This document shows positions 13,609 to 20,005 of a stretch of DNA of 20,005 nucleotides, piece after piece. The number at the start of each line of letters is the position of its first letter. Within the stretch, counting starts at the first letter, position 1. The notes beneath the pieces were generated by a model that worked only from the letters and a program-made list of their open reading frames with translations, was not told where the DNA came from and searched no databases. Position numbers and translations under genes: made by a program. Source of the DNA: CAXMNX01 sp051009475. Lineage in GTDB: Bacteria > Pseudomonadota > Alphaproteobacteria > Rhodobacterales > Rhodobacteraceae. The stretch covers positions 1-20,005 of the forward strand of contig JBPCWO010000205.1 in assembly GCA_051009475.1 (NCBI GenBank), read 5' to 3'.

Positions 13609-14145
13609 TTATGAATGGGCAGCGCTTCGACGGCGGCGAAACAGCGCCAGACCGCCAAATATCACTAACACCGAAGGAAGGCCGATCAGCGCCATCTGCC
13701 CAAGTGCGGCAAAGGCATTCATGCGGATATGGATGGATTGGATCGTTGGCGTTTCACCGACGTCAAACGCGACCTCTTCCCAATCCGGTAGGCCTATGCT
13801 GGTCCACGCGCCGTTTGAGTATCCATAGGGCTCAAGCGGTAGCGTGAAGTAGGGACGATCCAGTTCGTTGTTGCTGTCAGTGTCGTGGTGGGCAATCAAA
13901 GCATATCTGCCCGGTGGCACGTCTGCGGTGTCCCAATTTGCGACGCCGTTCCTGATCGGGACCGAGACAATTCGCTCGGCTTCGATTTCGCCGCCATAGC
14001 CTGCGGCGCCTTCCATCAAAATGATCCGGGCCATACCTGAATCGTTGGAAAATCCAGATATCTGCAGGTTGATTTGCTCTGCACTGGCGGCGCTGATCGT
14101 AGCAACCGTCGCCAACACAGATGATAACGTAAGTAGTTGTTTCAT
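13609..14145 (-). CDS. DUF2141-like protein with C-terminal membrane anchor
   Basis: A 178-residue exported protein. Residues 1-22 are a signal peptide. Residues 23-140 are a diverged DUF2141 domain retaining PPGRYALIAHHD (77-88), the acidic loop D88-T-D-S-N-N-E-L-D96 and EPYGYSNG (105-112). Residues about 147-169 are a membrane helix preceded by a Pro and followed by four arginines, then a short tail. This layout resembles C-terminal sorting tails (PEP-CTERM or related), but no known sorting motif is recognised. The domain should face the periplasm, held by the tail. AAGGA precedes the ATG. It is the first gene of the minus-strand run and is divergent from the LytTR regulator gene. Confidence 0.85.
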   Translation of the reverse strand: MKQLLTLSSVLATVATISAASAEQINLQISGFSNDSGMARIILMEGAAGYGGEIEAERIVSVPIRNGVANWDTADVPPGRYALIAHHDTDSNNELDRPYFTLPLEPYGYSNGAWTSIGLPDWEEVAFDVGETPTIQSIHIRMNAFAALGQMALIGLPSVLVIFGGLALFRRRRSAAHS

Positions 14146-14174
14146 ATCCGTTTCCTTGAGTTCTGGTCACGATT

Positions 14175-14195
14175 GACCCGTGGTGAAAACGGGTC
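14175..14195. promoter_or_regulatory. Perfect inverted repeat upstream of the DUF2141 operon
   Basis: GACCCGT (14175-14181) and ACGGGTC (14189-14195) are perfect inverted arms with a seven-base spacer, 29 bases before the DUF2141 start codon. The symmetry and position fit an operator for a dimeric regulator or a leader hairpin. Confidence 0.5.
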
Positions 14196-14246
14196 TGGCA
14201 GACTCATTCCGCTTTGGGCAGCGATCATTCGGCTGTGGGCACTGTT

Positions 14247-14283
14247 GCTTCGTGAATGCGGTCAGTTGTACAGTTGACGAAGC
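14247..14283. promoter_or_regulatory. Nested repeats ending at the LytTR gene start
   Basis: Inverted arms GCTTCGT (14247-14253) and ACGAAGC (14277-14283) enclose a direct repeat, CAGTTG at 14263-14268 and again at 14271-14276. The right arm abuts the GTG start codon. LytTR proteins bind direct repeats that include a GTT core, so this may be an autoregulatory site. The 8-base period is shorter than the usual two-turn spacing. Confidence 0.42.
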
Positions 14284-15105
14284 GTGACCCGCACCCAAAG
14301 TCAGTCGTGGTTTGCTGTGCAAAGAATCTCGAACAGTGTCCATTTGCGTTATTTGCTTGCAATCGTCGTCACGGCTAGCTTGATGGTTTGGCAATCAGGC
14401 GACGCGGTTCGCTCGGGTTCGGAATTTCGAAACTGGGCACTTTTCTGGTTCGGCTCTGTTTCCATCGGCTGGCTGCAAATGATCATTATCGCACGTGGCG
14501 TGCGTGCATCGTTTGGGATCGACAAGTATCCCGGTTGGGCACTTCTGCTGGCGTCAGCGCTGATTGGCGCTGTTCCACTCACCTTTCAGGTCCGTTGGTT
14601 GGTGGAAGTAATTATAGCGCCGACGGCCGGATTGCCCGCACCTTGGGTGACCTACCTGAATGTATTCGTCATCAATACAGTCTTCTCGCTGATCCAATAT
14701 ATGCTGATCGAACGGTGGCCGCTGTTTCAACTAGACGACGCCCACGGAACGCCAGCTTCGATTGCAGCTGCCGAAGATACTGATTCCCGGCCAACTGTCG
14801 GTATGCTGCGCCGTCGCCCGGACGGGCTTAACGGCGTTATCCGGTACTTGCAGATGGAAGATCACTATCTGCACGTTCATACCGACGAGGGCAGCGGACT
14901 GACACTTCACCGGATGAGCGATGCAATCGAGGACCTGGCCGCGTCGGACGGATTGCAGGTGCATAAATCCTGGTGGGTGTCATTTGCCGCGATTGACGAG
15001 ATTGTCAGCGAAAATCGCAAAAAAACTGTCATCACGCACGATGGCGTTTCGATTCCGGTTGGTCGATCATTCGAAAAGTCGCTGCGTGCGGCTGGATGGA
15101 TATAG
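14284..15105 (+). CDS. Membrane-bound LytTR-family transcriptional regulator
   Basis: A 273-residue protein. Four membrane helices (about 22-40, 50-70, 84-105 and 122-142) are followed by a linker and a C-terminal LytTR DNA-binding domain (about 170-270). The LytTR pattern is seen in MEDHYLHVHTDEG, the GLQVHKSWWVSFAAIDEI strand-turn and the closing IPVGRSF. LytTR domains bind direct repeats in promoters. Without a receiver domain, the membrane part is the likely sensor. The frame is closed by a stop at 14275, so the start must be the GTG at 14284 or a later codon. No Shine-Dalgarno is visible, so the mRNA may be leaderless or poorly translated. The gene is divergent from the DUF2141 operon, a typical place for a local regulator. 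Confidence 0.85.
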   Translation: MTRTQSQSWFAVQRISNSVHLRYLLAIVVTASLMVWQSGDAVRSGSEFRNWALFWFGSVSIGWLQMIIIARGVRASFGIDKYPGWALLLASALIGAVPLTFQVRWLVEVIIAPTAGLPAPWVTYLNVFVINTVFSLIQYMLIERWPLFQLDDAHGTPASIAAAEDTDSRPTVGMLRRRPDGLNGVIRYLQMEDHYLHVHTDEGSGLTLHRMSDAIEDLAASDGLQVHKSWWVSFAAIDEIVSENRKKTVITHDGVSIPVGRSFEKSLRAAGWI

Positions 15106-15110
15106 GCACG

Positions 15111-15154
15111 GACCGCGATCAGTCGATTTCGTATTGCCGGATGAAATCGCGGTC
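15111..15154. terminator. Nine-pair inverted repeat across a convergent gene junction
   Basis: GACCGCGAT (15111-15119) and ATCGCGGTC (15146-15154) are a perfect inverted repeat. A competing hairpin, CGATTTC (15124-15130) with GAAATCG (15143-15149), shares four bases of the right arm. Its place between the stop codons of convergent genes suggests bidirectional termination, but no T-run is present on either side and the right half codes for the end of the enolase-superfamily gene. Confidence 0.4.
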
Positions 15155-16285
15155 AGGCTCGACGCCAAGTCCTGGATCCATTGGTACTTTGACCATCCCG
15201 TCGTTGGTTTTCACCTGCCCCTGTATGTCCAACGGATCGACCAATAGCTCGTCGCGGAACTTGTTGTCCGTCGTGTCGAATTCGAGCATTGGCTGCCATG
15301 GAAACAAGCCACCGGGCATCGCCGGCATGGCTGCAAGCAGGTGCAAGTTCGTAGCCACCGAAATGGCTGAACCCCAGACGTGATTGACCACTGGCGTGAA
15401 ATGGGCATGGCATAACGCAAGAACCCGTAAATACTCAGAAATTCCTCCCAACGCACAGACTTCCGGTTGCGCGATGTCCAGTCCGCGGTTTTCCAGGATA
15501 TGACGCCAGCCCCAACGATTGAACTCAACTTCGCCACCAGAGATGTTTATCGAAAGCCCGTTTCGAAGCTCGCGATAACCGTCCAAATCCTCTGGCGCGA
15601 CCGGTTCCTCAAACCAATACGGCTTCAACTCTTCCAAGGCGCGGCCAACATAAAACGCATCCGAAGTCGTGTAACAGTGGTTGGCATCCACCATGAACGG
15701 ATAGTCGTCGCCAATGCCTTTCCGCACCGCCTCGCAAAGTTGAATATCCTCGTTCGGCCCAAGCCCGACCTTCATTTTTGTGGCGGCGAAACCCATGGCT
15801 TTGATCCCGGCGGCTTCGTCTTCAAATCGCGCGATATGATTGGCCAGGCTCTCGCGTTTCAGCATCATCCCATAGCCGTAGGCCTTGACTTCGGTTCGGT
15901 GCGCGCCACCGATCAACTTGTGGATCGGTAGGCCCGCAACTTTGCCCGCAATATCCCAGAGCGCGATATCAACTCCGGACAACGCTTGCATGGGCATACC
16001 CTTCTGCCCGTGATCCCGCAGAAGGTTGTAAACTTTGTGCCAGATAACATCACGATCGATCGGGTCATCGCCCACAATCATCGGCTGGATCACACGCTCG
16101 ACGATGCACTTATTGGCAATCGCCACGTTGCCGGCGCCAAAACACTCGCCCCATCCAGTGACCTCGTCATCCGTCGTTATTTCGACCAAGTGAGCGGTGC
16201 GTTTGGCATAATACTGCTGCGAAGACCCCAATTCCTCTGGCAAATCGTATTCAAGGACGTGACTTTTGACATTTTCGATCTTCAT
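15119..16285 (-). CDS. Enolase-superfamily enzyme, mandelate racemase type (galactarolactone cycloisomerase-like)
   Basis: A 388-residue soluble enzyme that should abstract the proton next to a carboxylate of an acid sugar or lactone, using Mg2+. The barrel residues are all in place: K170-x-K172 base, metal ligands D200, E226 and E252, and the D270/H302 dyad of the mandelate racemase subgroup. The N-terminal capping domain (residues 1-115) includes GWGEC and ALSGVDIALWDIAGK. Overall it reminds me of Agrobacterium D-galactarolactone cycloisomerase (motifs VDANHCYT, FEEPV, NHVWG, LEFD-x-T), though related dehydratases fit too. The ATG at 16285 starts the family-typical MKIENVKSHV; the upstream in-frame extension to 16378 is non-homologous in look. 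A CCCGA/TCGGG hairpin lies just before the start. The gene is divergent from the sterol desaturase family gene. Confidence 0.9.
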   Translation of the reverse strand: MKIENVKSHVLEYDLPEELGSSQQYYAKRTAHLVEITTDDEVTGWGECFGAGNVAIANKCIVERVIQPMIVGDDPIDRDVIWHKVYNLLRDHGQKGMPMQALSGVDIALWDIAGKVAGLPIHKLIGGAHRTEVKAYGYGMMLKRESLANHIARFEDEAAGIKAMGFAATKMKVGLGPNEDIQLCEAVRKGIGDDYPFMVDANHCYTTSDAFYVGRALEELKPYWFEEPVAPEDLDGYRELRNGLSINISGGEVEFNRWGWRHILENRGLDIAQPEVCALGGISEYLRVLALCHAHFTPVVNHVWGSAISVATNLHLLAAMPAMPGGLFPWQPMLEFDTTDNKFRDELLVDPLDIQGQVKTNDGMVKVPMDPGLGVEPDRDFIRQYEID

Positions 16286-16459
16286 GCGAATTCCCGATCC
16301 AAAGCTCGGGCGAATACATAGGCCTTCGGCGGATAGTCGTCCACGTCCGACGCCTGGGGCAATCCTGAAAGACAGCAACTGCCGCCGTAACGGAATTTAC
16401 TTTGCAGGTCTGGTCCATTGAGGCAGATTGCACAGACAAGTTGGAGTTCGGGAACAACC

Positions 16460-17437
16460 ATGGCGGATCACCAGATCAAAGGATGGAACCATGTCCCAGA
16501 CGTACCCTTGGAAATTTCGCCATTATTTACATTGCCGCTCCGACCACGCGCCATGCTCGAATGGATCTGGAATTCGTGGTTTCTTATTACCGAGCGCCTT
16601 ATCCTCGTCGGCATAGTTTTTCTGTCGTTTTATTGGTTTCAGCCACCACTGGATGTCATGGAAACATTCGCATTCGGTTGGATTTTCGAACTTTATGCGC
16701 GCAATTTCGCACTGATGGTGTTGGTCGCAGGTGGTCTGCACCTTTGGTTTTACACATTCACCGCGCAAGGCCAGCGGCTGAAATACGACCCGCGACCACA
16801 AATGAAAAACGGCAAGCAGTTCACTTTCGGTGGCCAGGTTCGCGATAACATGTTCTGGACGCTTGCCAGCGGTGTGACGGTCTGGACAAGCTACGAAATT
16901 TTGGTGTTCTGGGCGATGGCAAACGGCTATGCGCCAGTCCTTAGCTGGTCCGACAGTCCGCTCTGGTTCATCGCACTCTTCCTGCTGATCCCGGTCTGGG
17001 AGAGCTTTTATTTCTACTGGATTCATCGGCTGCTGCATGTGCCAGTGCTCTACAAATACGTTCATTCGCTGCATCACAGAAACACCAATGTTGGCCCCTG
17101 GTCGGGGTTGTCGATGCATCCGGTCGAGCATGTGATCTACCTCGGCGCAGTCCTGATATTCTTGATCGCACCGGCGCATCCGATCCACATCATGTTCCTT
17201 ATGCAGTATCTTACGCTCACCGCCGCAACGACCCATTGCGGCTTTGAAGGCATGGTGGTGAAGGACAAAAACCGGCTGCGGCTCGGAACCTTTCACCACC
17301 AGATGCATCACCGGTATTTCGAGTGCAACTACGGGTCATTAGAAGCACCCTGGGACAAGTACTTCGGCTCGTTTCACGATGGCACCGCAGATGCCGACGC
17401 GCGCATCAGAGAGCGCAGAAAACGCATGAATGCCTAA
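16460..17437 (+). CDS. Sterol desaturase / fatty acid hydroxylase family membrane protein
   Basis: A 325-residue integral membrane di-iron oxidase-like protein. The three histidine clusters are present: H189-x3-H193 (HRLLH), H202-x2-H205-H206 (HSLHH) and H280-x2-H283-H284 (HHQMHH), plus an isolated His in THCGF near 259. Hydrophobic segments near residues 36-58, 75-100, 130-150 and 168-188 precede or surround them. Members insert oxygen or a double bond into sterols, lipids or carotenoids using O2 and reduced electron carriers. The substrate here is not known. The ATG at 16460 with GGGAA upstream is preferred to an in-frame TTG at 16418. The gene lies 174 bp from the divergent enolase-superfamily gene and 234 bp before a DUF2189 gene on the same strand. 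Confidence 0.9.
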   Translation: MADHQIKGWNHVPDVPLEISPLFTLPLRPRAMLEWIWNSWFLITERLILVGIVFLSFYWFQPPLDVMETFAFGWIFELYARNFALMVLVAGGLHLWFYTFTAQGQRLKYDPRPQMKNGKQFTFGGQVRDNMFWTLASGVTVWTSYEILVFWAMANGYAPVLSWSDSPLWFIALFLLIPVWESFYFYWIHRLLHVPVLYKYVHSLHHRNTNVGPWSGLSMHPVEHVIYLGAVLIFLIAPAHPIHIMFLMQYLTLTAATTHCGFEGMVVKDKNRLRLGTFHHQMHHRYFECNYGSLEAPWDKYFGSFHDGTADADARIRERRKRMNA

Positions 17438-17657
17438 TGCCGGGATAGAAATACTCAGAAAGTGCCAATGATGAAGGCTTTGAGCCCAAGTCGATTGGTG
17501 CAATTAAATCTGTCCGGAGAGTGCGACAATGTGTTGCTCGCCGCCCATCAATATTGGCGCATAATACTACCAAATAAGCGCCGACTAAACTCATCGACCG
17601 AAAATCCGGCGCACTTGCCTCATTTGGAGACTCACCGCATCATTTGGCTAACAGAAC

Positions 17658-17665
17658 AGGAGGAG
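17658..17665 (+). promoter_or_regulatory. Ribosome binding site fixing the start at 17672
   Basis: AGGAGGAG lies six bases before the ATG at 17672. The reading frame is open back to 17462 but that part has no conserved look and no ribosome site. Confidence 0.88.
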
Positions 17666-17671
17666 CTGGCC

Positions 17672-18451
17672 ATGGCCGACACGACTGCATCACCATCGCT
17701 TCCCGCCGTGAAATCAATCACCCAAGCGGACATCCGCTCCGCGTTGCAATCCGGTCTGACAGATTTTCAGCGCGCACCGATTTTTGGGATATTTTTTGGT
17801 GCGGTGTTTTCGCTTGCCGGAATAGCGATTGCCTGGGCTCTTTATCAGGGAGAAGCGGGGCTTTGGCTCTTTCCTGTCGCCGCAGCCTTTCCGTTGATTG
17901 GGCCATTTGCGGCGGTCGGGCTCTACGAAGTGTCACGCAGGCTCGAAGCCGGCGAGCAACTCTCCTGGGGGCCGATCTTGCTGGCAGGGTTCCGACAAAA
18001 GAACTCACAAATGCCCTTGTTTGCGGTCTTCACGGTGTTCGCCTTCCTGGCGTGGATCGTGCTGGCCCGGGTAATATTTGCTGTGTCGTTCGGCACGGCC
18101 TCGATGACCAATGTGATGACATCTTTTGAAATCTTCCTCACATTGCCAGGCTTAACAATGCTGGTCATTGGCACTGTGGTCGGTGGCGCATTGGCCGCTT
18201 TGTTGTTTTCGGTCTCGGTGGTTGGCGTGCCGCTTCTGCTTGATCAAGACATCGACGTCGTAACCGCGATGATCACCAGTTTCAAAGCAACCGTCGAAAA
18301 CCGCAGTGCAATGGCTTTCTGGGGGATCCTGGTCGGGATTTCGATGGTCGTCGCTATGCTTCCGCTGTTTTTGGGAGTAATTCTGGTGTTCCCGGCGCTG
18401 GGGCACGCATCGTGGCACATTTACCGAAAAGCCGTCGAACCCGGCGGATAA
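17672..18451 (+). CDS. DUF2189 integral membrane protein
   Basis: A 259-residue inner-membrane protein with about six hydrophobic segments. The DUF2189 signature is clear: the N-terminal DIRSALQSGLTDFQRAP region, the FPLIGPFAAVGLYEVSRRLEAGE stretch near residues 70-92 (helix end then amphipathic turn), and the late VVGVPLLLDQDIDVVTAM loop near 188-206. The family is common in alphaproteobacteria, and some members carry the note of cytochrome c oxidase association, which I cannot support here. The start is fixed by AGGAGGAG. It is convergent with the SDR gene. Function remains unknown. Confidence 0.88.
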   Translation: MADTTASPSLPAVKSITQADIRSALQSGLTDFQRAPIFGIFFGAVFSLAGIAIAWALYQGEAGLWLFPVAAAFPLIGPFAAVGLYEVSRRLEAGEQLSWGPILLAGFRQKNSQMPLFAVFTVFAFLAWIVLARVIFAVSFGTASMTNVMTSFEIFLTLPGLTMLVIGTVVGGALAALLFSVSVVGVPLLLDQDIDVVTAMITSFKATVENRSAMAFWGILVGISMVVAMLPLFLGVILVFPALGHASWHIYRKAVEPGG

Positions 18452-18475
18452 GGACCTCACACGCTTCGGATCAAA

Positions 18476-18494
18476 CCACTGTAGTGGGCTTTTG
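18476..18494. terminator. Small hairpin in a convergent gap
   Basis: CCACT (18476-18480) and AGTGG (18483-18487) form a tight hairpin followed on the plus strand by GCTTTTG. An outer inverted pair CCGGCGG (18441-18447, at the DUF2189 stop) and CCGCCGG (18495-18501) encloses it. It may act as a weak terminator for the DUF2189 gene and, from the other side, the SDR gene. Confidence 0.35.
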
Positions 18495-18570
18495 CCGCCG
18501 GTAAACAGCGATCGGCATTGCTGTCGCTTGGCATCTTCCAGACAGTGTCGGCCCGATCCTAAGGCACCCG

Positions 18571-19317
18571 TCAAGTATTCACTGACCCGCCATCAACTAC
18601 CAATGTCTGCCCAGTTACAAAATCGCTGTCCGGAGACGCCATAAATATCAGCACCCCGACAAGATCTGTCGGATAAGCGTCGCGCTTCAACGCACGACTC
18701 GCAACGACACGTGCGCTGGTCTGTTCAATGTGCTCCGCATTCTCCAAAATACTGTCAGAGAGTGTCAAACCGGGCGCGAGCGAATTCACGCAAATGCCGC
18801 TGTTGCCTAACTCGCGCGACAACGCACGCGTCATCGCGGTCAGCGCGCCCTTTGACGTGATGTAGTGCAGCATGTTCGGTAGACCTTTGAAGACCGTACC
18901 CGAAGTGATGTTGATGATCTTGCCCTGCCCTCTGGCCTCCATCCCCGGCGCAACCGCCTTCACCATGTTGAAGGCGCCGCGAACATTGACTGCCATAACC
19001 TGATCCCAAAGCTCGGCCGAAATATCCCTGTAGGACTGCATTTCCAGCGTCGCATAGACGGCCGCGTTGTTAACCAGCACATCGACCGGCCCAATTAGGC
19101 GCTCGGTTTCCAGAACAGCGCGCTGCGCGTTATTGGCATCGGCGACATCGGTTTCCAGAAATACTCCGCCAATCTCTGCGGCAGCGCTGCGACCATCGGC
19201 AATATCCGCAATAGAGACTTTTGCGCCTTCGCCAGCCAATGCATTGGAAAATGCTCGACCAAGACCCTTTGCCCCACCAGTTACAAGGCAGATTTTGCCA
19301 TCCAAGCGTCCTGTCAT
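18571..19317 (-). CDS. Short-chain dehydrogenase/reductase (SDR)
   Basis: A 248-residue classical SDR, a cytoplasmic NAD(P)-dependent alcohol or sugar dehydrogenase. It has the glycine-rich cofactor loop TGGAKGLG (13-20), NNAA (83-86) and the catalytic set N111, S139, Y152 and K156. Asp38 at the end of the second strand suggests NAD rather than NADP. The C-terminal segment ends VVDGG as usual. Its ATG overlaps the stop of the aldehyde dehydrogenase gene (ATGA, 19314-19317), so the two are translationally coupled. An alcohol-to-aldehyde-to-acid or sugar-acid route is implied, with the substrate unknown. Confidence 0.93.
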   Translation of the reverse strand: MTGRLDGKICLVTGGAKGLGRAFSNALAGEGAKVSIADIADGRSAAAEIGGVFLETDVADANNAQRAVLETERLIGPVDVLVNNAAVYATLEMQSYRDISAELWDQVMAVNVRGAFNMVKAVAPGMEARGQGKIINITSGTVFKGLPNMLHYITSKGALTAMTRALSRELGNSGICVNSLAPGLTLSDSILENAEHIEQTSARVVASRALKRDAYPTDLVGVLIFMASPDSDFVTGQTLVVDGGSVNT

Positions 19318-20005
19318 CCAGTCGGCAGCCGCCCGAATTCGGCATAGATATGTTTGGTTTCCATGAAATCCGAAAGCCCTTCCAGCCCGTGAAGCCGCCC
19401 CATTCCGCTTTCGCGATAGCCGCCAGTTTCGGCCTCCGCGAACAGACGGTTATGGCAATTGATCCAGACGGTTCCTGACTTCAATGCGCGTGCGACACGA
19501 CGGGCTCGTGCGTGATCGCTTGTATGCACGCTTGCCGCCAGCCCGTATCGTGTTGCGTTCGCGCGAACGACCGCGTCTTCTTCCGAGTGAAACCGTTCCA
19601 CAATCCCGATCGGCGCAAACAATTCCTCCTGAACCAACCGATGCCCGGTGTCCTCAACGGCGTAAAGTGCCGGTGTCACGACATTCTTTTGCGGGTGGCC
19701 TTCGACAACCTCGGCGGACAAAAGCGCGTCGCCAACTTGTGCAGCAGACGCAGCGTTTTGTGCATATCGCTCAGCGCTTGGCGGATCCAAAAGTGGCCCC
19801 ATTTGCACCTTCTGGTCCATCGGATCGCCAACTGTGACCGCTCGCGCCACATCGACCAGCTTTGGCACAAATGCGTCCCAAACGTCCTCCTCGACCAGAA
19901 CGCGACCAATCGCCGTGCACATTTGCCCGCAATGCGGAATGAGGCCGTTCACAACTTCCCGGACGGCGACTTCGATATCAGCATCACCAAAGACCAGAGC
20001 GGGCG
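19314..20005 (-). CDS. Aldehyde dehydrogenase, C-terminal part (runs off the window)
   Basis: The last 230 codons of an NAD(P)-dependent aldehyde dehydrogenase; the N-terminal Rossmann half lies beyond the right edge. The visible part begins in the PALVFGDADIEVAV segment that follows the ELGGK motif in this family and then has the nucleophile cysteine in GQMCTA. Downstream landmarks are the EELFAPI strand, the YGLAASVHT segment, GTVWINCHN near the end of the substrate channel, and GYRESGMGRLHGLEGL at the C-terminus. The frame is uninterrupted. A GTG at 19952 could be mistaken for a start but lies inside the conserved region. It is coupled to the SDR gene by an ATGA overlap. Confidence 0.93.
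   Translation of the reverse strand, partial: PALVFGDADIEVAVREVVNGLIPHCGQMCTAIGRVLVEEDVWDAFVPKLVDVARAVTVGDPMDQKVQMGPLLDPPSAERYAQNAASAAQVGDALLSAEVVEGHPQKNVVTPALYAVEDTGHRLVQEELFAPIGIVERFHSEEDAVVRANATRYGLAASVHTSDHARARRVARALKSGTVWINCHNRLFAEAETGGYRESGMGRLHGLEGLSDFMETKHIYAEFGRLPTG

Noticed and set aside
16523..17311. 262-codon frame on the minus strand
   Set aside because: It lies antisense to the sterol desaturase family gene, which has clear His boxes and membrane helices. The antisense frame is His/Gln/Met-rich in a way expected from reading the opposite strand.
17534..17582. Promoter-like TTGCTC/CATAAT and GGCGC/GCGCC repeat ahead of the DUF2189 gene
   Set aside because: The box spacing is 20 bases and the inverted repeat is only five bases, so neither is convincing.

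Overview
The window reads as chromosomal DNA of an alphaproteobacterium. The evidence is an alphaproteobacterial-type tRNA-Glu(UUC), mixed GC-rich coding with AGGAGG-type ribosome binding sites, two class III cyclases carrying TolB-like/TPR C-termini, a DUF2189 protein, and an orphan PotD-like binding protein. The order (Rhodobacterales or Rhizobiales-like) is my inference and cannot be settled from the sequence. No insertion sequence, phage gene, CRISPR array or rRNA is visible. All complete genes look intact. One gene (aldehyde dehydrogenase) runs off the right edge.

Layout. 53-127: tRNA-Glu. 311-913 (-): exported two-repeat DUF4242-type protein. 1240-3393 (+): unusual membrane protein joining a class III adenylate cyclase, a CadC/OmpR-type winged helix, one membrane helix and periplasmic TolB-like/TPR modules. 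3524-4288 (+): flavodoxin-fold NAD(P)H:quinone reductase with a TTG start. 4455-5108 (-) and 5191-6408 (+): divergent K+ channel and CPA1 Na+/H+ antiporter. 6733-7845 (+): orphan polyamine-type periplasmic binding protein, followed after 58 bp by 7904-10261 (+), a second membrane class III cyclase with an extra C-terminal domain. 10479-11693 (+): MFS exporter of the fosmidomycin-resistance type. 11742-12293 (-): PNPOx-like flavoprotein.

12470-14145 (-) holds three genes: a secreted DUF2141 protein, a six-helix membrane protein, and a second DUF2141 protein with a C-terminal membrane anchor. They are divergent from 14284-15105 (+), a four-helix membrane LytTR regulator. This block looks like a small regulated envelope system. 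A strong intrinsic terminator at 12917-12945 separates the second and third genes of the minus-strand run.

15119-16285 (-): mandelate-racemase/galactarolactone-cycloisomerase-like enolase-superfamily enzyme. 16460-17437 (+): di-iron sterol desaturase/fatty acid hydroxylase family membrane enzyme. 17672-18451 (+): DUF2189 membrane protein. 18571-19317 (-): SDR dehydrogenase, translationally coupled (ATGA overlap) to an upstream aldehyde dehydrogenase, 19314 to beyond 20005 (-). The enolase-superfamily enzyme, SDR and ALDH together suggest sugar-acid catabolism, but plus-strand genes lie between them, so a shared pathway is only an inference.

The signalling content is the most striking part. 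Two cyclases share a periplasmic TolB-like/TPR design, one fused to a DNA-binding domain and one paired with an orphan periplasmic receptor. A membrane-bound LytTR factor faces a DUF2141 gene set.
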